A stretch of 64,000 nucleotides of DNA, from contig CM060686.1 of the NCBI GenBank assembly GCA_030686995.1, positions 73,731,757-73,795,756 of the forward strand, written 5' to 3'. Origin of the DNA: Artemisia argyi (lineage: Eukaryota > Streptophyta > Magnoliopsida > Asterales > Asteraceae). Position 1 is the stretch's first letter, and each line of letters starts with the position of its first letter. The position numbers and the translations under genes are program-made. The notes under the pieces were generated by a model. It worked only from the letters and a program-made list of their open reading frames with translations. It had not been told where the DNA came from and did not search any database. Shown here in pieces: positions 47,264-60,269 of the stretch.

Positions 47264-50200
47264 ATGGAAGGATCTGAAAGAGGGTTAGCCAACTTTGATC
47301 TTCAAGTTTCTTCTTTTGCAAACCCTATCCATGATCATACGAGTTTCACTCATTTTCAAGATCAACAACATCATCACCATGATCATCATCATCATAGCCA
47401 ACAGGTTTTGAGGTTTTTACCTCCGTCTTTATCTCTTCCTCACCTATCTCAAACACCACTCCACACCACCACCACCACTAGCTCCACCACAACCGTAGGT
47501 TTTAACAGTGAAGCAGCCATTAATAATCAAGAGTCTTGGCGTAATAAAGAACAGGTAGACTCCTATGATATTAACATGAGGATTTTTGAACGGCCGTTAT
47601 TTTATTAGAAGCTCTAGAGACTATAAGAAGTCACACGTTCTGTCCAAACATACCGGACAAATTTTCCTACTTCTATAAGCGATCCAAGATTGAGATAGTG
47701 ATTTGATAACATGAGGCTGTTTCATGTGACTTGGTTCATCAAATCATGATATCCTTCTAGTGATCTAAACGAATGAGGGTTTTCCTTGTTCAGGTTACTC
47801 GGGGAGCTAGGCGAGTTGACTTATATGTAAGCAACCTAACCGGGTATCCCATGACCGTTTTTGACCCTTCCCTGACCACCTTCAAATGTGCAGTTAACCA
47901 GATTTGAACCTTGACCTCTAGTGAGGAGGTCAAGTGACTTACCACAACTTCAATTGGCGGTGGTTCTTAAATACACTTAAAATATGTTGTTAACTTTTCT
48001 ATCTTTGATCCTTTTTGCATGTTCTTAATATGTGTTGTCATCTCAGTGCACAAACTCAATCTCTTTTCTTATTAATGTAGGTAGGATGCATGGATCCAAA
48101 GGTTGCTAATGAAGAAAAATGCTCAGATGATCACAGTTCATGGTTTTTATCTAACCTAATCTTCTATACTTTTTTTTTTTTTTTTTTTAATCGTCACTCC
48201 GTAACTCGTTTATTATGGTAATATACCTAAATAAGAAAAGGGTTTCAAGAAATTAAACAGTTAGGGTTAGCATACGACTTTGGAAGATCATATGAGTTAC
48301 TTTCAAAAATTCTAAACGGATCAGATCGGCTCATAATCGACTTCATATCGCTAGTTATGAAGAAGGTACTTTCCATATTTGTGAGTATCCAAATTCACAT
48401 AAACACAATGAGCTTCAAAGTTTGGATCAATGGAAGGAGATTGCTAGGAATTATCGTATGTATTTCTCCAAAACGTATAAATCGGCGGAGAAACCCCGAC
48501 TCCGTACACCTTTTGGATTATCATACGTATTTCATTAATTAGACAAACAGCAAAAGTTTTATCTTGATGGTGGATTCAAGTGTTCCACTATTATTTCAAG
48601 TGGAATCATTTAAGATATGGGTTTTTGTTTTCACCCTCATTTGTGTGTGTGAAAGAGAGAAAAAGAGTCACTTCGGTAGAGAGAGAAGCTTCTGTTTGTG
48701 CTTCCCCAGTCAGATTCTAACAAGATCTAGCTAAATATATTTGTAATTATTTTCTACATAAAGCAAAGTTTTAAGCATCTCTCAATCTCTTTGTAAGTTG
48801 TCAGTGTGTGATATCGGGAAGAACAGGAATATTGATACCTAATGATAACATAAATCCATATGTATATTCATGCATGAGCCATGCCCATCATTCCATCAAA
48901 CTATCATACACACACATATAAACAGTAAAAGTTTTAACTTTCTTTTTTTTTCATTGATTTGAATGGAAAGGTGGAGGAGTCCATCAAACCCTGAAAAGGG
49001 GAGGATGAAAATGAGAAGAAAGCTGAGAGAACCAAGATTCTGCTTTCAGACAAGGAGTGATGTAGATGTTCTTGATGATGGCTATAAATGGAGGAAATAT
49101 GGTCAGAAAGTTGTCAAAAATAGCCTTCATCCCAGGTACTAATTAACTTGATCTCCATGCCATTTTTGTAGTTCATATTATTAATTTGAGTAGATCTATA
49201 ACATCTGACTAAACATTTTGGTCAGATAAATTAGTGTCTTCGTAATTTATATTTATTCAAGTACATAAATAAGTTCTCATGTCTAATCCCTTACAAAATA
49301 AGGTTATTTATTGTTAGTTGTTTTTAGCTCATAACCAAGAAGTTAATTCTACTGTGTAATTCACTATGTGATTATAGTTTAGCTTCAGTCAGTTTTATGT
49401 AAAATGTGGACTATGTTATACTTGTCCTTTTACATGTATCAACCAAACTAGCTAGTGTTCACAGACCAAAGTGATAGCTTAACGATCACATCATTTCAAG
49501 GTAATGGTTCAGGTTCTTGAAGGACAAACAAAAAGGTTCTTTCATCCTTAATAGTACAACAACATTAAAAGGAACATCAAAGAATAAACGGACCTAAAGA
49601 AATTGCACCCCAAATATTACTTGAATAAAATTGAAGAATTTTCAGAAAGAAAAAGAATAAAACTGGAAGAGACGACATGCCAGGTTAATGTAATCCCTTG
49701 TGAAGGGCACAACCTTAAAACTAGGATAGTGACAGTTTAATCTTCTTAAGGGCTATAAATTAGCTTTTCACTAACTTTTTCTAACAGCTAGTAATTAGCA
49801 TATACCTCTCTATATGGTAAGTTATGTTGATTCACCCTATACATATGGCTATTTGATGAGGCATTTTTGATCCTCGACATGAGTTCTAGCATTAAGACTG
49901 TTTTGTGTATCGTAAGCATGTCTTGCTTAGTTGCTTATTACATACATGGTAACTGATTTTTGGGATGAGTCTCATTTTTGCTCAACCTTGTTTAGTAGCT
50001 CATGATGTTCAAGAGTCAAAATTTTACAAAATCATATGGGATACATTAGTTAACAAATTCCTTCACAATACTTTTGTCCATCAGATGTGGTTTCCCAGGC
50101 CGGTCTTCAAAGAATATTTTTAACAGTAGCTCCTGAAAACTATACTATACTAAGCTAGTAGATTGAAGCGTTTTAGTTAGACCTTTGATTTTGTTAATTA

Positions 50201-51195
50201 TAGAGTTATAGTTCATACATGTAAGTGTATTTGTTTCCTTTCGTCTAAGGACATGTACTGCTTTCACTGAAACTAATTATACAGTATTTGTTTGCTATAT
50301 CTCATTAAAGTTTGATTTATTCAACAAGCCAAATTAAAATTCTTAGTGATAGGTAAAACTTAGAAATGCAGCAATTTCAAGCTTTCTTCATTCGTAAATA
50401 TCTAATGATGTTATGCCTTTATATATTGGTATGAACTTTTTAAGATGAAAAGGTTTCCTTTTGGATCAAAAAGGGTTCAAATCTAAGTCTCCTTTGCTTC
50501 AATAACAATATAATAATTACATCAATATTCACTTCCTTTTCAAGCTATGTAAAGGCTTGGTCTTTATCATGTTCGCTACAAAAAGTGACTTTAGTTTTCT
50601 GCATGTCTATAGTAATGAATTACTATAATATTAATTGTATTTAAAGTTTTGTATCATATTGGTCAGGATAAAACAAACAAATATGCAACATTTTTGCTTG
50701 AAAACCGTAGTCTTTATAGTTTGCGATATTAAATCGCTTAACTTTGGGTTACTAGGGTTTGAATTTAAACTAGAAAAGATCAAGTTGTCGTTTTGGTAGT
50801 GGGGAAAAAATCTGCTTATACGTCTAATCTGTTGGTTATTGACTAGACAACCTACAAATGAAGCTTAAAACGTTTTAAATTACCTTAACTATTGTAAATG
50901 GAGAATATACATTAGTAAGTTGCATTTTTGAGTTCTTTCCAATGCTTATAATTCAATCAACTATAATACGTACTATATGATATGTGTATATTTGTTCTTA
51001 ATCCTTCTTGTTCGTTTATCATGAACTAGCAGAAGTTACTATCGTTGTACACATAGTAATTGTCGTGTGAAGAAAAGGGTAGAGAGATTGTCAGAAGATT
51101 GTAGAATGGTAATCACCACATATGAAGGTCGCCACAACCACACACCTTGTGATGACTCGAACTCATCAGAACATGAATGCTTTACTTCATTTTAA
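47264..51195 (+). CDS. WRKY12: WRKY12-type group IIc transcription factor, four exons
   Basis: Exons are 47264-47554, 48081-48142, 48971-49135 and 51033-51195; all introns are GT-AG and phases fit, giving 226 residues (Arabidopsis WRKY12 is of similar size). The start is the ATG of [14 protein letters not shown]. The N-terminal part has a His-rich patch ([14 protein letters not shown]) and a Ser/Thr-rich stretch. Exon 2 encodes [20 protein letters not shown] and exon 3 [14 protein letters not shown], then [20 protein letters not shown]. The DNA-binding domain has WRKYGQK and a C-X4-C-X23-H-X-H zinc finger (CTHSNC to HNH); the last intron splits an Arg codon, as in this WRKY class. WRKY12 proteins bind W-boxes in the nucleus; in Arabidopsis and Medicago they repress secondary-wall formation in pith, and in Arabidopsis they also influence flowering. 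Family membership is clear; orthology is inferred from the C-terminus ([15 protein letters not shown]). No disruption seen. Confidence 0.93.
49136..51032 (+). other. Third intron of the WRKY12-type gene, 1897 bp
   Basis: It begins GTACTAATT and ends ATGAACTAGCAG. I saw no inserted element with clear ends in it. Confidence 0.8.
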
Positions 51196-51767
51196 AGCAT
51201 TAGCATAATTTCTGTCCCTGCTGATATATTTTCGATGCTTAGTGTGTCGACACATGAAGTATTACAAGTTCATGTACAAGTTAGTTATGCATCAATCTTC
51301 ATGTTCTTGTTTATGAAGATTGAGTTTATTTATGTATTATGTACTAGGTAATTTAGAACTGAAGGTCAATCCTCCTGCAGGAATATTTTGTATGATTCGG
51401 CTATATATGTTTCATGTACATAAAGCAAATAGAATGCAAATTTTATATGAATATGTAATTGTTTTAAGGGTGATTATGTTTTCTTGATTTCACTTATATT
51501 CAATTCAAAATAGTTTTCTTAGGGTACTCGGTGTGGTCTCGTGGTTGCCTTGTAATTTGTACGAATAATGGACGAACGACGCAAATTCACACACTGCCCG
51601 TCTCGTGGTTGGCTTGCCATCGGGCATTTAGCCACCACAATCACATATGTCGTTTGTATTTCTTTTTCAATTAGAACGTTATATAACGGTAATAAAAACG
51701 GCACAAAATAATTTAAACCCCTATTTTCAGCTATAAATACCACTTTTAAACATACCATTCTAACCAA

Positions 51768-51771
<4 letters not shown>
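51196..51771. other. 3' flank of the WRKY12-type gene
   Basis: Contains the likely 3' untranslated region (T-rich, to about 51480) and then unassigned DNA. No separate gene is supported. Confidence 0.4.

Positions 51772-51842
<71 letters not shown>
51772..51842. repeat. (TA)n(CA)n microsatellite
   Basis: About 50 bp of alternating TA pass directly into about 20 bp of alternating CA. Confidence 0.95.
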
Positions 51843-51843
<1 letters not shown>

Positions 51844-51897
51844 TTTTACTTACATTTTAATCCACACTTCCATATTTCATATATTTTTAATTTTCAT

Positions 51898-53442
51898 GGA
51901 TCTTTTTGACGGTGAAACTCAAGCCGAAGAATTAATACCTTTATACGATTATCACGAATAATTTCTAGCCTTTGATGACGATTAAGCAACTAGTTCACAC
52001 ACTCGGACATATATACCATGAGAATATGAAGCCGCCGAACAACGTCTACTAACTGATTATATTAGGGATGATCCAAAATATCCCCGAAAGAAACTTTAGG
52101 GGCCGGTTCCAGATGAGTCGAAAACTATTTTTACAAATAGTCGAAGGTACATATAATTAACTATGACGTTGAACCTATTCCCGATGCACTTTAAATTTTT
52201 TAGATTACGGCCAAATGCCCTTGGTAAAATGAGTATCCACCCTATAATGAGATGCACGGTCGCTATAAGCCAATTGGCGTACGGGACAACATCCAATCCT
52301 TTTGATGAATATTTACAAATTGGTGAACCTTGTAGTCGTGCAAGTTTAGACAATTTTACCAAATGTATTTGGGGTTTACACTCGGAGGAGTATTTACGAA
52401 AACCCTCCCCCAATGATATTATGCGGCTATATGTAAAACACGAAAACTATCACTGGTTCCCGGGTATGCTTGGTAGTATAGATTTTATGCATTGGGAATG
52501 GAGGAATTGTCTGAATGCTTACAAAGCGCAATTCCAACAGGGGATCACAAACATCTGACAATGATGCTTGAAATAGTTACATCTCAAGATTTGTGAATTT
52601 GACATTCATTTTTGGGTATAGAGGGTGCAAATAACGACCTAAATGTTCTCTATCGATCGAATTTGTTTGACGACCTCATTGACAATCGCGCTCCAAAGTA
52701 GGGCTGAGCATCGGGTCAGAACCGACCGGAACCGAAAAAACCGAGAACCGAAATTCATGAAAAATCGAAACCGAAACCGAACCGACAGGCCGTCGGTTCG
52801 TTTCGGTTTTCGTCGGTTCGGTTCGGGTTTGTCGGTCCATGTGTATTTTGGCATGTTTTGTCGGTTTTGGGCCGAACCGAACCGACCCGACCCGAAACCG
52901 AAATTATGTAAAACCTGAAACCGAAACCGAACCGACGGGCCGTCGGTCTGGTTCGGTCGATTTCGTCGATCCGGTTCGGTTTTGAACCTTCGGTGCTCAG
53001 CCCTACACCAAAGGATATTACTTAGCAGATGATATGTATCCCACTTGGGCTACTTTTGTCAAATCATATACGATCGCCCGAACTAACGTTGATTTAAATT
53101 TTAAGAGAGCTTAAGAAAATGCAAGAAAAGTTGTGCAACAAACTTTTGATGTCCTTCAAGGTCGTTGGGTGATTATAGCACAACCCGCATGTGCTTACCA
53201 GGTGAGCAGAATACGTAGCATTATGTGTTGTTGCATCATATTACAAAATATGATACTAAAAGACCAAAAATTTCAAATAAGTGAATTTAATGAGATATAT
53301 GTTAGTCCTGCCGCCAATATACAATAAAGATTGGTCGAAAGATGTGACTTACATGCAAAGAACCGAAAGGAACTACGTGACAAAGATGTGCATATCAACC
53401 TTCGACATGATCTTGTAGATCATCTTGGCAACAACAGTTAGT
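51898..53442 (+). pseudogene. PIF/Harbinger-type transposase remnant
   Basis: The reading starts at ATGGATCTTTTTGACGG, with MDLFDGETQAEELIPL. Later segments fit the plant HARBI1/ALP1-like DDE nuclease family: AAEQRLLTDYIRDDPKY, the MSIHPIMRCTVAISQLAYG segment, FDEYLQIGEP, LRKPSPNDIMRLY, HWFPGMLGSIDFMHWEWRNC (Asp of the DDE core in GSID), GANNDLNVL, and a final VLQGRWVIIAQPA with IMCCCIILQNMIL. Many stops and shifts interrupt it, and a 307-bp hAT-like MITE sits between the second and third core regions (52699-53005). The autonomous protein would cut and paste Harbinger elements in the nucleus. I found no terminal repeats of its own. Confidence 0.82.
52699..53005. mobile_element. hAT-like MITE inside the Harbinger remnant, 307 bp
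   Basis: Ends TAGGGCTGAGCATCGG and CGGTGCTCAGCCCTA are inverted. The interior is rich in AACCGAACCGA/TCGGTTCGG. Flanks CTCCAAAG (52691-52698) and CACCAAAG (53006-53013) are an 8-bp duplication with one change. Same style as the element at 45164 but different termini. Confidence 0.82.
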
Positions 53443-53635
53443 ATGACAACAACAAGACGATATGTAGTCTATTTATGTATTGTATTTTTTTTTATTTTTT
53501 TTTTCTGAAATGTCGTATTTTGTTATTCGTATATAACACACCAAGCGCTCTTAGGAAGATTTACATATATTTAACAAGATTCAGCAAAAAGCAAGGGCAA
53601 CGTACGAGTGTACACTATTTTAATCATCTTGCGAG

Positions 53636-53862
53636 CAGAGGCGCAGCTTCTAAGGGGCCGGGGGGGGGGGGGGGGGGGGGGGGGGCGGCGGCCGACCCCC
53701 GAAATTTTTTTTGCGATGTAGGGGTATATAGTTTTCGTGTAGAAAAATTTCGGTATTTTCGGTTTAGCCCCCCCAATTTAATTCGGTATCGACCCCCATA
53801 GTGTTAGGAAAAAAAAATTTAGATCCCGACCCCCCACTCGAAATTTCCAAGCTTCGCCACTG
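53636..53862. mobile_element. hAT-like MITE with long G-run, 227 bp
   Basis: Ends CAGAGGCGCAGCTT and AAGCTTCGCCACTG are inverted copies. CTTGCGAG flanks both sides (53628-53635 and 53863-53870), a perfect 8-bp duplication. It contains 26 consecutive G at 53660-53685 and several C-runs. Non-coding. Confidence 0.83.
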
Positions 53863-53870
53863 CTTGCGAG

Positions 53871-54650
53871 TACATGTGCCTTTCTAAAAAAGAGATTTGC
53901 GAGTACATGTTACAGTTTGCTAATGATAAATCAAGCATGATATAGGACTATTTTCCAAGATAGAACACCAAAAACTAGTTTTTTAGAATCATATGACTTA
54001 AATTATATATTCAAGTTATAAATAAAATCATTTCTATGAATCATTAAAAATTCTATTAATATCATTCCAAGACTATAGTTATTTACCGAAATACACTAGG
54101 TCATTTTATTAAACACGAGTTTTTTTATATAAGCTTTATTCACTAATAAAAGGTAACACCCTTGCAAGAATAAGAATTGTGCATTTTGTTTGATTGCGTA
54201 ATTTTTTTTATTTCACTAGCAATTAATTAGCTTAAAAAATTGTTTGATATATATATAATTTCCAAGCTACTGACCAAAATCACATTTTATGATTTAAGTT
54301 GTTTATTTGCCATATGAAAACAAACAGCGTAGAAGAGTTTCACTCCCATAAATGATAAAAACAAACGATGTTGCTTCAAGTTAATCCATAAAAGATTAGG
54401 CCTTTTAGTAATTCTAAGCCCACCTTGTGAATAGTATCTTTACAATGTTTTTCACTTTATCTTCTCCCTCCCAAAGGATTTACTATAGAAAATTAGAAAC
54501 TTATTTTGGGTTTAGCTGTTAATTATCATTATAATTATCAATCCATACAATTATTAACCCAAAACACTATCTATAAAGACTTTTAACTTTTTGCCACTTA
54601 ATGTTGCTTAAAAAATTAACTCTAAATTCATGAGCTTAAAGCTAGCACGC
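53871..54650. other. A+T-rich, no supported gene
   Basis: No open frame, repeat or element ends recognised. Confidence 0.4.
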
Positions 54651-54659
54651 ACAACGTAC

Positions 54660-54860
54660 GGTTTTATCAAGGGTATCAAACTATCAATAGAGTGAGGTTG
54701 ACCTGACCCAAACCCGATAAGCTTTATAAAGTCGGGTTAACTCGGGTTGAAAAAACTTATCAGGTTAATTTGACCTGGATAACCCGATATTGTTATAAGG
54801 TCGGGTTAGTTGAGTTATTTATGTATCAAGTTATCGGATCAACTCGATAAAACCCAAAAA
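54660..54860. repeat. Possible MITE remnant with GTCGGGTTA motifs
   Basis: CAAACCCGATAAG, GTCGGGTTAACTCGGGTTG, AACCCGATATT and GTCGGGTTAGTTG lie close together in both orientations, as in plant non-autonomous elements. No clean ends or target duplication were found. Confidence 0.35.
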
Positions 54861-54890
54861 ATATTATTTAACTTTTTTTCAGTAAAATTT

Positions 54891-54993
54891 TAGAAGCCCA
54901 ATAGTATCTACACGACGATCCGTTTACCACTACTCCGTAATTTTTAGAAGCCCAATAGCATCTACATGACGATCCGTTTACCACTACTCCATA
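54891..54993. repeat. 54-bp tandem duplication
   Basis: TAGAAGCCCAATAGTATCTA...CTCCGTAAT (54891) is followed immediately by a second copy from 54945, with three or so substitutions. Confidence 0.85.
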
Positions 54994-55021
54994 ATTCATA
55001 GTACCCCTAATCCTAACTGTA

Positions 55022-55604
55022 TCTTTTATATAATAAAATAATTACATCATTTTGAAGCATTTTTGCAAAGCCTTTCTCAATGGAAAAAATTAGACCAACA
55101 GGAGAGCTTGATTTTGACATGTAAGTGAAATCAAGCAATATGATTGGCTAATAAAAAGTTAAAATTGAATTGACTTTCGTCAAACTTTAATAAATTTGGT
55201 GAAGAATTTGATTGAGAAAAAAAAACACATAAAAATATTAATGTTAAATTTATGAAAATAAAAACTTAAGAAAAAAGGAGGTAATTAATAAAACCTTAGT
55301 GGTTGAATTTTAAATAAATTACATAGAGCTAAGTGTAAAATTACAAGTTTTTATATCTTTTAATAACTTTAGAAAAAAGACAAATAACCCCTTACACTTT
55401 ATACCTCATATACTTTATAATATGAACTTTGTTTAAAATTACATGAGTATTAGTATTATTTTCAGGCTTTCATGTATTAAAATTACAAAGTAAATATATG
55501 ACTTGGTTTTAATATATGTTAAATATTTTTTTAAAACTAATATTAATTTTAGACTTTCATCTATTAAAATATTCTTTTTACTATATACGTTACACAAGGA
55601 CTCA

Positions 55605-55664
<60 letters not shown>

Positions 55665-56198
55665 GTTTAATTTATGCGTACACGGGCTTGGATATTAAAT
55701 ACGGCTAAACTGTTGTTCACGGCAATATGAATATCAAATGTAAGCACGGATTACTGTGATATGAAAATAAATAAATGATATTGTACTTATAACAGAGACT
55801 CATGAAATTCTTATTTAAAGTTTATATATGATATTCAGAAAAACATTTTTTTAAAACTTTACGGAACATATTTTAACTTCATCAACGCTGATTATTTGCT
55901 ACTAAACTCGCATATTTTGTACAACATGATATGAATTTTTAAAATTAAATAACAGCATCAACCTCAACCTCAACCTCAACACCTATGTCAGTTAAACAAG
56001 TCACATCTTTCAACCAATAAATTTATTTACAAAATATTGTTTTAATAGATATTAATACATAATAAAAAAATCTTGAACAAGTATTAGTTGTACTTATATC
56101 ACAATTTTTAATGGTAAATTCATATATGTCCATATACTAAACTAAAATTTTAAAATAAATTTGATTTATGTATAAACCCCGTGCGTGCACGAGACTAG
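55022..56198 (+). mobile_element. Candidate non-autonomous Helitron, 1177 bp
   Basis: The 3' end shows a short hairpin (CGTGCGTGCACG near 56180-56191) followed by CTAG (56195-56198) and then T, the CTRR-plus-T signature. An upstream TCTTTTATATAATAAAATAA preceded by A at 55021 fits a Helitron 5' end (A before TC). No Rep/helicase is encoded. It includes a (TG)n(TA)n microsatellite. The pairing of these two ends is inference. Confidence 0.42.
55605..55661. repeat. (TG)n(TA)n microsatellite
   Basis: Alternating TG passes directly into alternating TA. Confidence 0.95.
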
Positions 56199-56351
56199 TT
56201 CTTATTTTTGTTATTAGTATACATTCTTACAATTTGTCATTCTACTTACTATGCAACACTGCAACATCAAACTAATACCTTTAGTTTATATAAAAATAGT
56301 TTTGTTTTTACAACTTGGATTACTTGGTGTATATAACATCATCCATATGTA

Positions 56352-57335
56352 TATTTGTTAGTGCAAAAAGTGTGACGGGTTGAGATTGGGCTTGATAATG
56401 CTTTTGGACTACTTCGGACGGGCGCCTCGAGTAGTAAACTATGCACTAATCTAAGTGAATGTTTGATTCCTGCACAATTAAGAGCAAATCGTTAGCCTTA
56501 CCATAGGGATGGACCCCACGATTAGGCTCTAGCGTGAGAGTAAGTACTCATGTTGTTAGAGGAATGTGAGAGTATTGGGATGAGTGAGAAAATCGTACCT
56601 CGAAATGTGTACTGAGGTTACCTTTTATAGGTGATGGAAATGCTAGGGTTTCCCATTATTTCGCATACCTGCTATAGTGGTCAAGGTGGGACCCTTGTCG
56701 GGTAATGGTCCGGAGCTTAATCGATGTCCTGTGGACGTGGATCATTTTCTGGACCATGGATTGGTCCGTGAGCTACTTCGGGAGTGCCGTTCAATTTGTC
56801 TGTAAATGTCCTTATACCCTGCTCGTGGCCTAGGCATTTAGTTATACCTGGCTTCAGGGGTTTATTGGACCGGAGCCCAGTTTGTATTATGACCGGAGCT
56901 CGGTTTTGCCTGTTGGGCCGGAGCCCAATCCATGTGTTGGGCCGGATCCTGATTATATAGTACAGTCCATGCCCAGTAGGCCTGCTATCCGTACTATTTG
57001 TCATCAAGTCCCCCCAGTCTAGTATGTTTACTGCATGTGTTTTTTGTAGCATGCGGTTGACATTTCTAGACTTATTATATCTGCCTTTTCCGGTACTAGT
57101 TTCATAGCCTTTCCGTGACGCGTGTTTTTCGGTCCGCAGTTTGATATCATGGGGGAACGTGGAGCATTTGGGACCGTCCGTCTTCTTTCCTATTTTTCCC
57201 TTGGGTTTCATGCCAAAGGGTATAAATGGTTTTCTTTATTCACCTATATTTCCTTTTTCCTTGTCTCTCATCTTTTTGCATCCATGATTTCTATTATCTG
57301 CTTGGATTTTTACAAACCTTGAATCTTTAGCAAAA
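56352..57335 (+). promoter_or_regulatory. Possible LTR or promoter region before the unknown frame
   Basis: TGTTAGTGCAAAAAGTG at 56352 could be an LTR start, but no second copy exists in the window. GGGCCGGAGCCCA-type short repeats lie at 56860-56960, TCAAGTCCCCCCAGTC at 57004, and a TATAAATGG box at 57221-57229, 107 bp before the ATG of the next frame. It may be the LTR or 5' region of a retroelement, or a gene promoter. Confidence 0.35.
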
Positions 57336-57695
57336 ATGGAGATGGTTCTTGATGTTCCCGATCTTTTTAAAGTCCGTTCTTCTAAAGAGGAACAAGCAGG
57401 AGTTTCTTCGGGTCAATCTGCTGATACGGTTGAAGACGTTTTTGGATCTCACAGTGTTGCAACAGGTGATATTGGTAGCACTTCTGATTCAGCTCTTCTT
57501 GAGAGAGGGGTTGTTGATTCGGTGGAGTTGCCATCGGTGTCAAGGATGAAAGAGAGAGTAAAGACAGTGTCTTTTGATGATTCCCCTCTTTCTGTTAAGA
57601 GACTCAGGGTAAATGCCTACAGGTCAACGATTGGAGATCTTGCTGGTTTCGAGGCAAGTGTTGGTGTCCCTTCTTCGTTCGCTCCCGATTCGTAA
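57336..57695 (+). CDS. Unrecognised reading frame, 119 codons
   Basis: I do not recognise this protein. It starts MEMVLDVPDLFKVRSSKEEQ, is rich in Ser, Val, Asp and Glu, and has a basic patch (RMKERVKTVSFDDSPLSVKR). Base composition is higher in G+C than the surroundings, and a TATA box lies upstream, so it could be real. The frame ends at TAA 57693-57695, inside a good donor-like CGTAAGTAGG, so splicing may carry it further; an acceptor-like TTTCACAG ends at 57776, but the continuation is short. Beyond 57830 the DNA changes to repeats, so it may be a truncated gene or a retroelement fragment. Confidence 0.4.
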   Translation: MEMVLDVPDLFKVRSSKEEQAGVSSGQSADTVEDVFGSHSVATGDIGSTSDSALLERGVVDSVELPSVSRMKERVKTVSFDDSPLSVKRLRVNAYRSTIGDLAGFEASVGVPSSFAPDS

Positions 57696-57829
57696 GTAGG
57701 TTCGTTTATTGAGTGTAGCACGTTGTTAGTGACGACAATCACTACTACTTCTCCGGTGGTTATTGCAGTTTCACAGGAAAAAGTTGTTGATGAGCCACCA
57801 CTTCTTGACCAGAGTTTGGTTACTCATGT

Positions 57830-58065
57830 AATACTCCGTAAAATTCCAGATCATTTATTAATGCTAATTATCGAAACTATTCTAATCAAAGCCATTTTTA
57901 CGGGCTAATTTAAATTTTAATATGAGATACCGTTTGTTTGACACCTGAAACACTTTGGTCACCGTATATTTTGTCACTTGGTATCACCATTGATCACTCT
58001 TGGATGCCACCCAATGAGGTTAACACCGGTAACTCCCACTTGCGACCCGACACCTTGTAATGGCA

Positions 58066-58069
<4 letters not shown>
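57830..58069. other. No supported gene
   Basis: Short stretch between the unknown frame and the TA microsatellite; nothing recognised. Confidence 0.4.

Positions 58070-58137
<68 letters not shown>
58070..58137. repeat. (TA)n microsatellite, left of the foldback element
   Basis: About 68 bp of uninterrupted alternating A and T that stops exactly at GGGTGAGG, the left end of the foldback element. Confidence 0.95.
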
Positions 58138-58141
<4 letters not shown>

Positions 58142-58884
58142 GAGGTTATTCTAAAAAGACCCTTATAATAAAAAGTGTAGGAAGGATTGTGGGAGTGACA
58201 TGTGTCACCCCCATGCCACATCATATGACCCCGCCCGTCGGAAAAAAAAATTCCCGCAAAAAAAAATTTTTTTTGGCAAAAAAACTTTTTTTTTTCCCGC
58301 CAAAAAATTTTACTGCATCACTGTTATAAAGTTACTGCATCACGGTTATAAAAGTTACTGCATCACGTTTACTGCATCACAATTATGATTTTACTGCATC
58401 ACGGTTACTGCATTCATGGTTTTAATGTTACTGCATCATTGTTATAAAGTTACTGCATTATAGTTATAAGAAATTGCATTATTATATATTTTCTGCATCA
58501 TATATGTATGTAACTGCATCACAATTAAAATACGATTCTTTTTTAAGTGTTGGTGCATCTTTATTATAAGTTACTGCATCATAGTTAATAGTTTAGTGCA
58601 TCAACTATGCTGCAGTAACTTATAACCTTAATGCACTAAAATTTAAAACTGTGATGCAGTAACTTTTATAATTGTGATGCAGTAACTTTATAATTGTGAT
58701 GCACTAAAAAATTTGGCGGAATTTATTTTATTTTTTTTTTGCCCAAAAAAAAAATTTTTTTTGGCGGGATTTTTTTTTCGGGGGTGGGGTGACATGTGTC
58801 ATATGATGTGTCATGGGGGTGACACATGTCGCCCTCACAATCATTCATACACTTTTTATTATAAGAGACTTTTTATTTTAACCC
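58138..58884. mobile_element. Foldback-type element between TA microsatellites, about 747 bp
   Basis: The ends are long inverted repeats: TCTTATAATAAAAAGTGTA..., GACATGTGTCACCCCCATG and ACATCATATGA occur in order inward from both sides, more than 80 bp each with gaps. The interior has TTACTGCATCA units (about 15) on the left half and TGATGCAGTAA on the right half, so inverted structure runs nearly to the centre. There is no coding frame. Both borders lie against (TA)n runs (58070-58137 and 58889-59139), like the rice Micron MITEs that are found within TA microsatellites. The superfamily is not clear. Confidence 0.72.
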
Positions 58885-58886
58885 AT

Positions 58887-60264
<1,378 letters not shown>

Positions 60265-60269
60265 GTATC

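Noticed and set aside
56717..57211. 164-codon minus-strand frame
   Set aside because: No recognisable domain; it overlaps the TATA-box region of the plus-strand frame and short GGGCCGGAGCCCA repeats.
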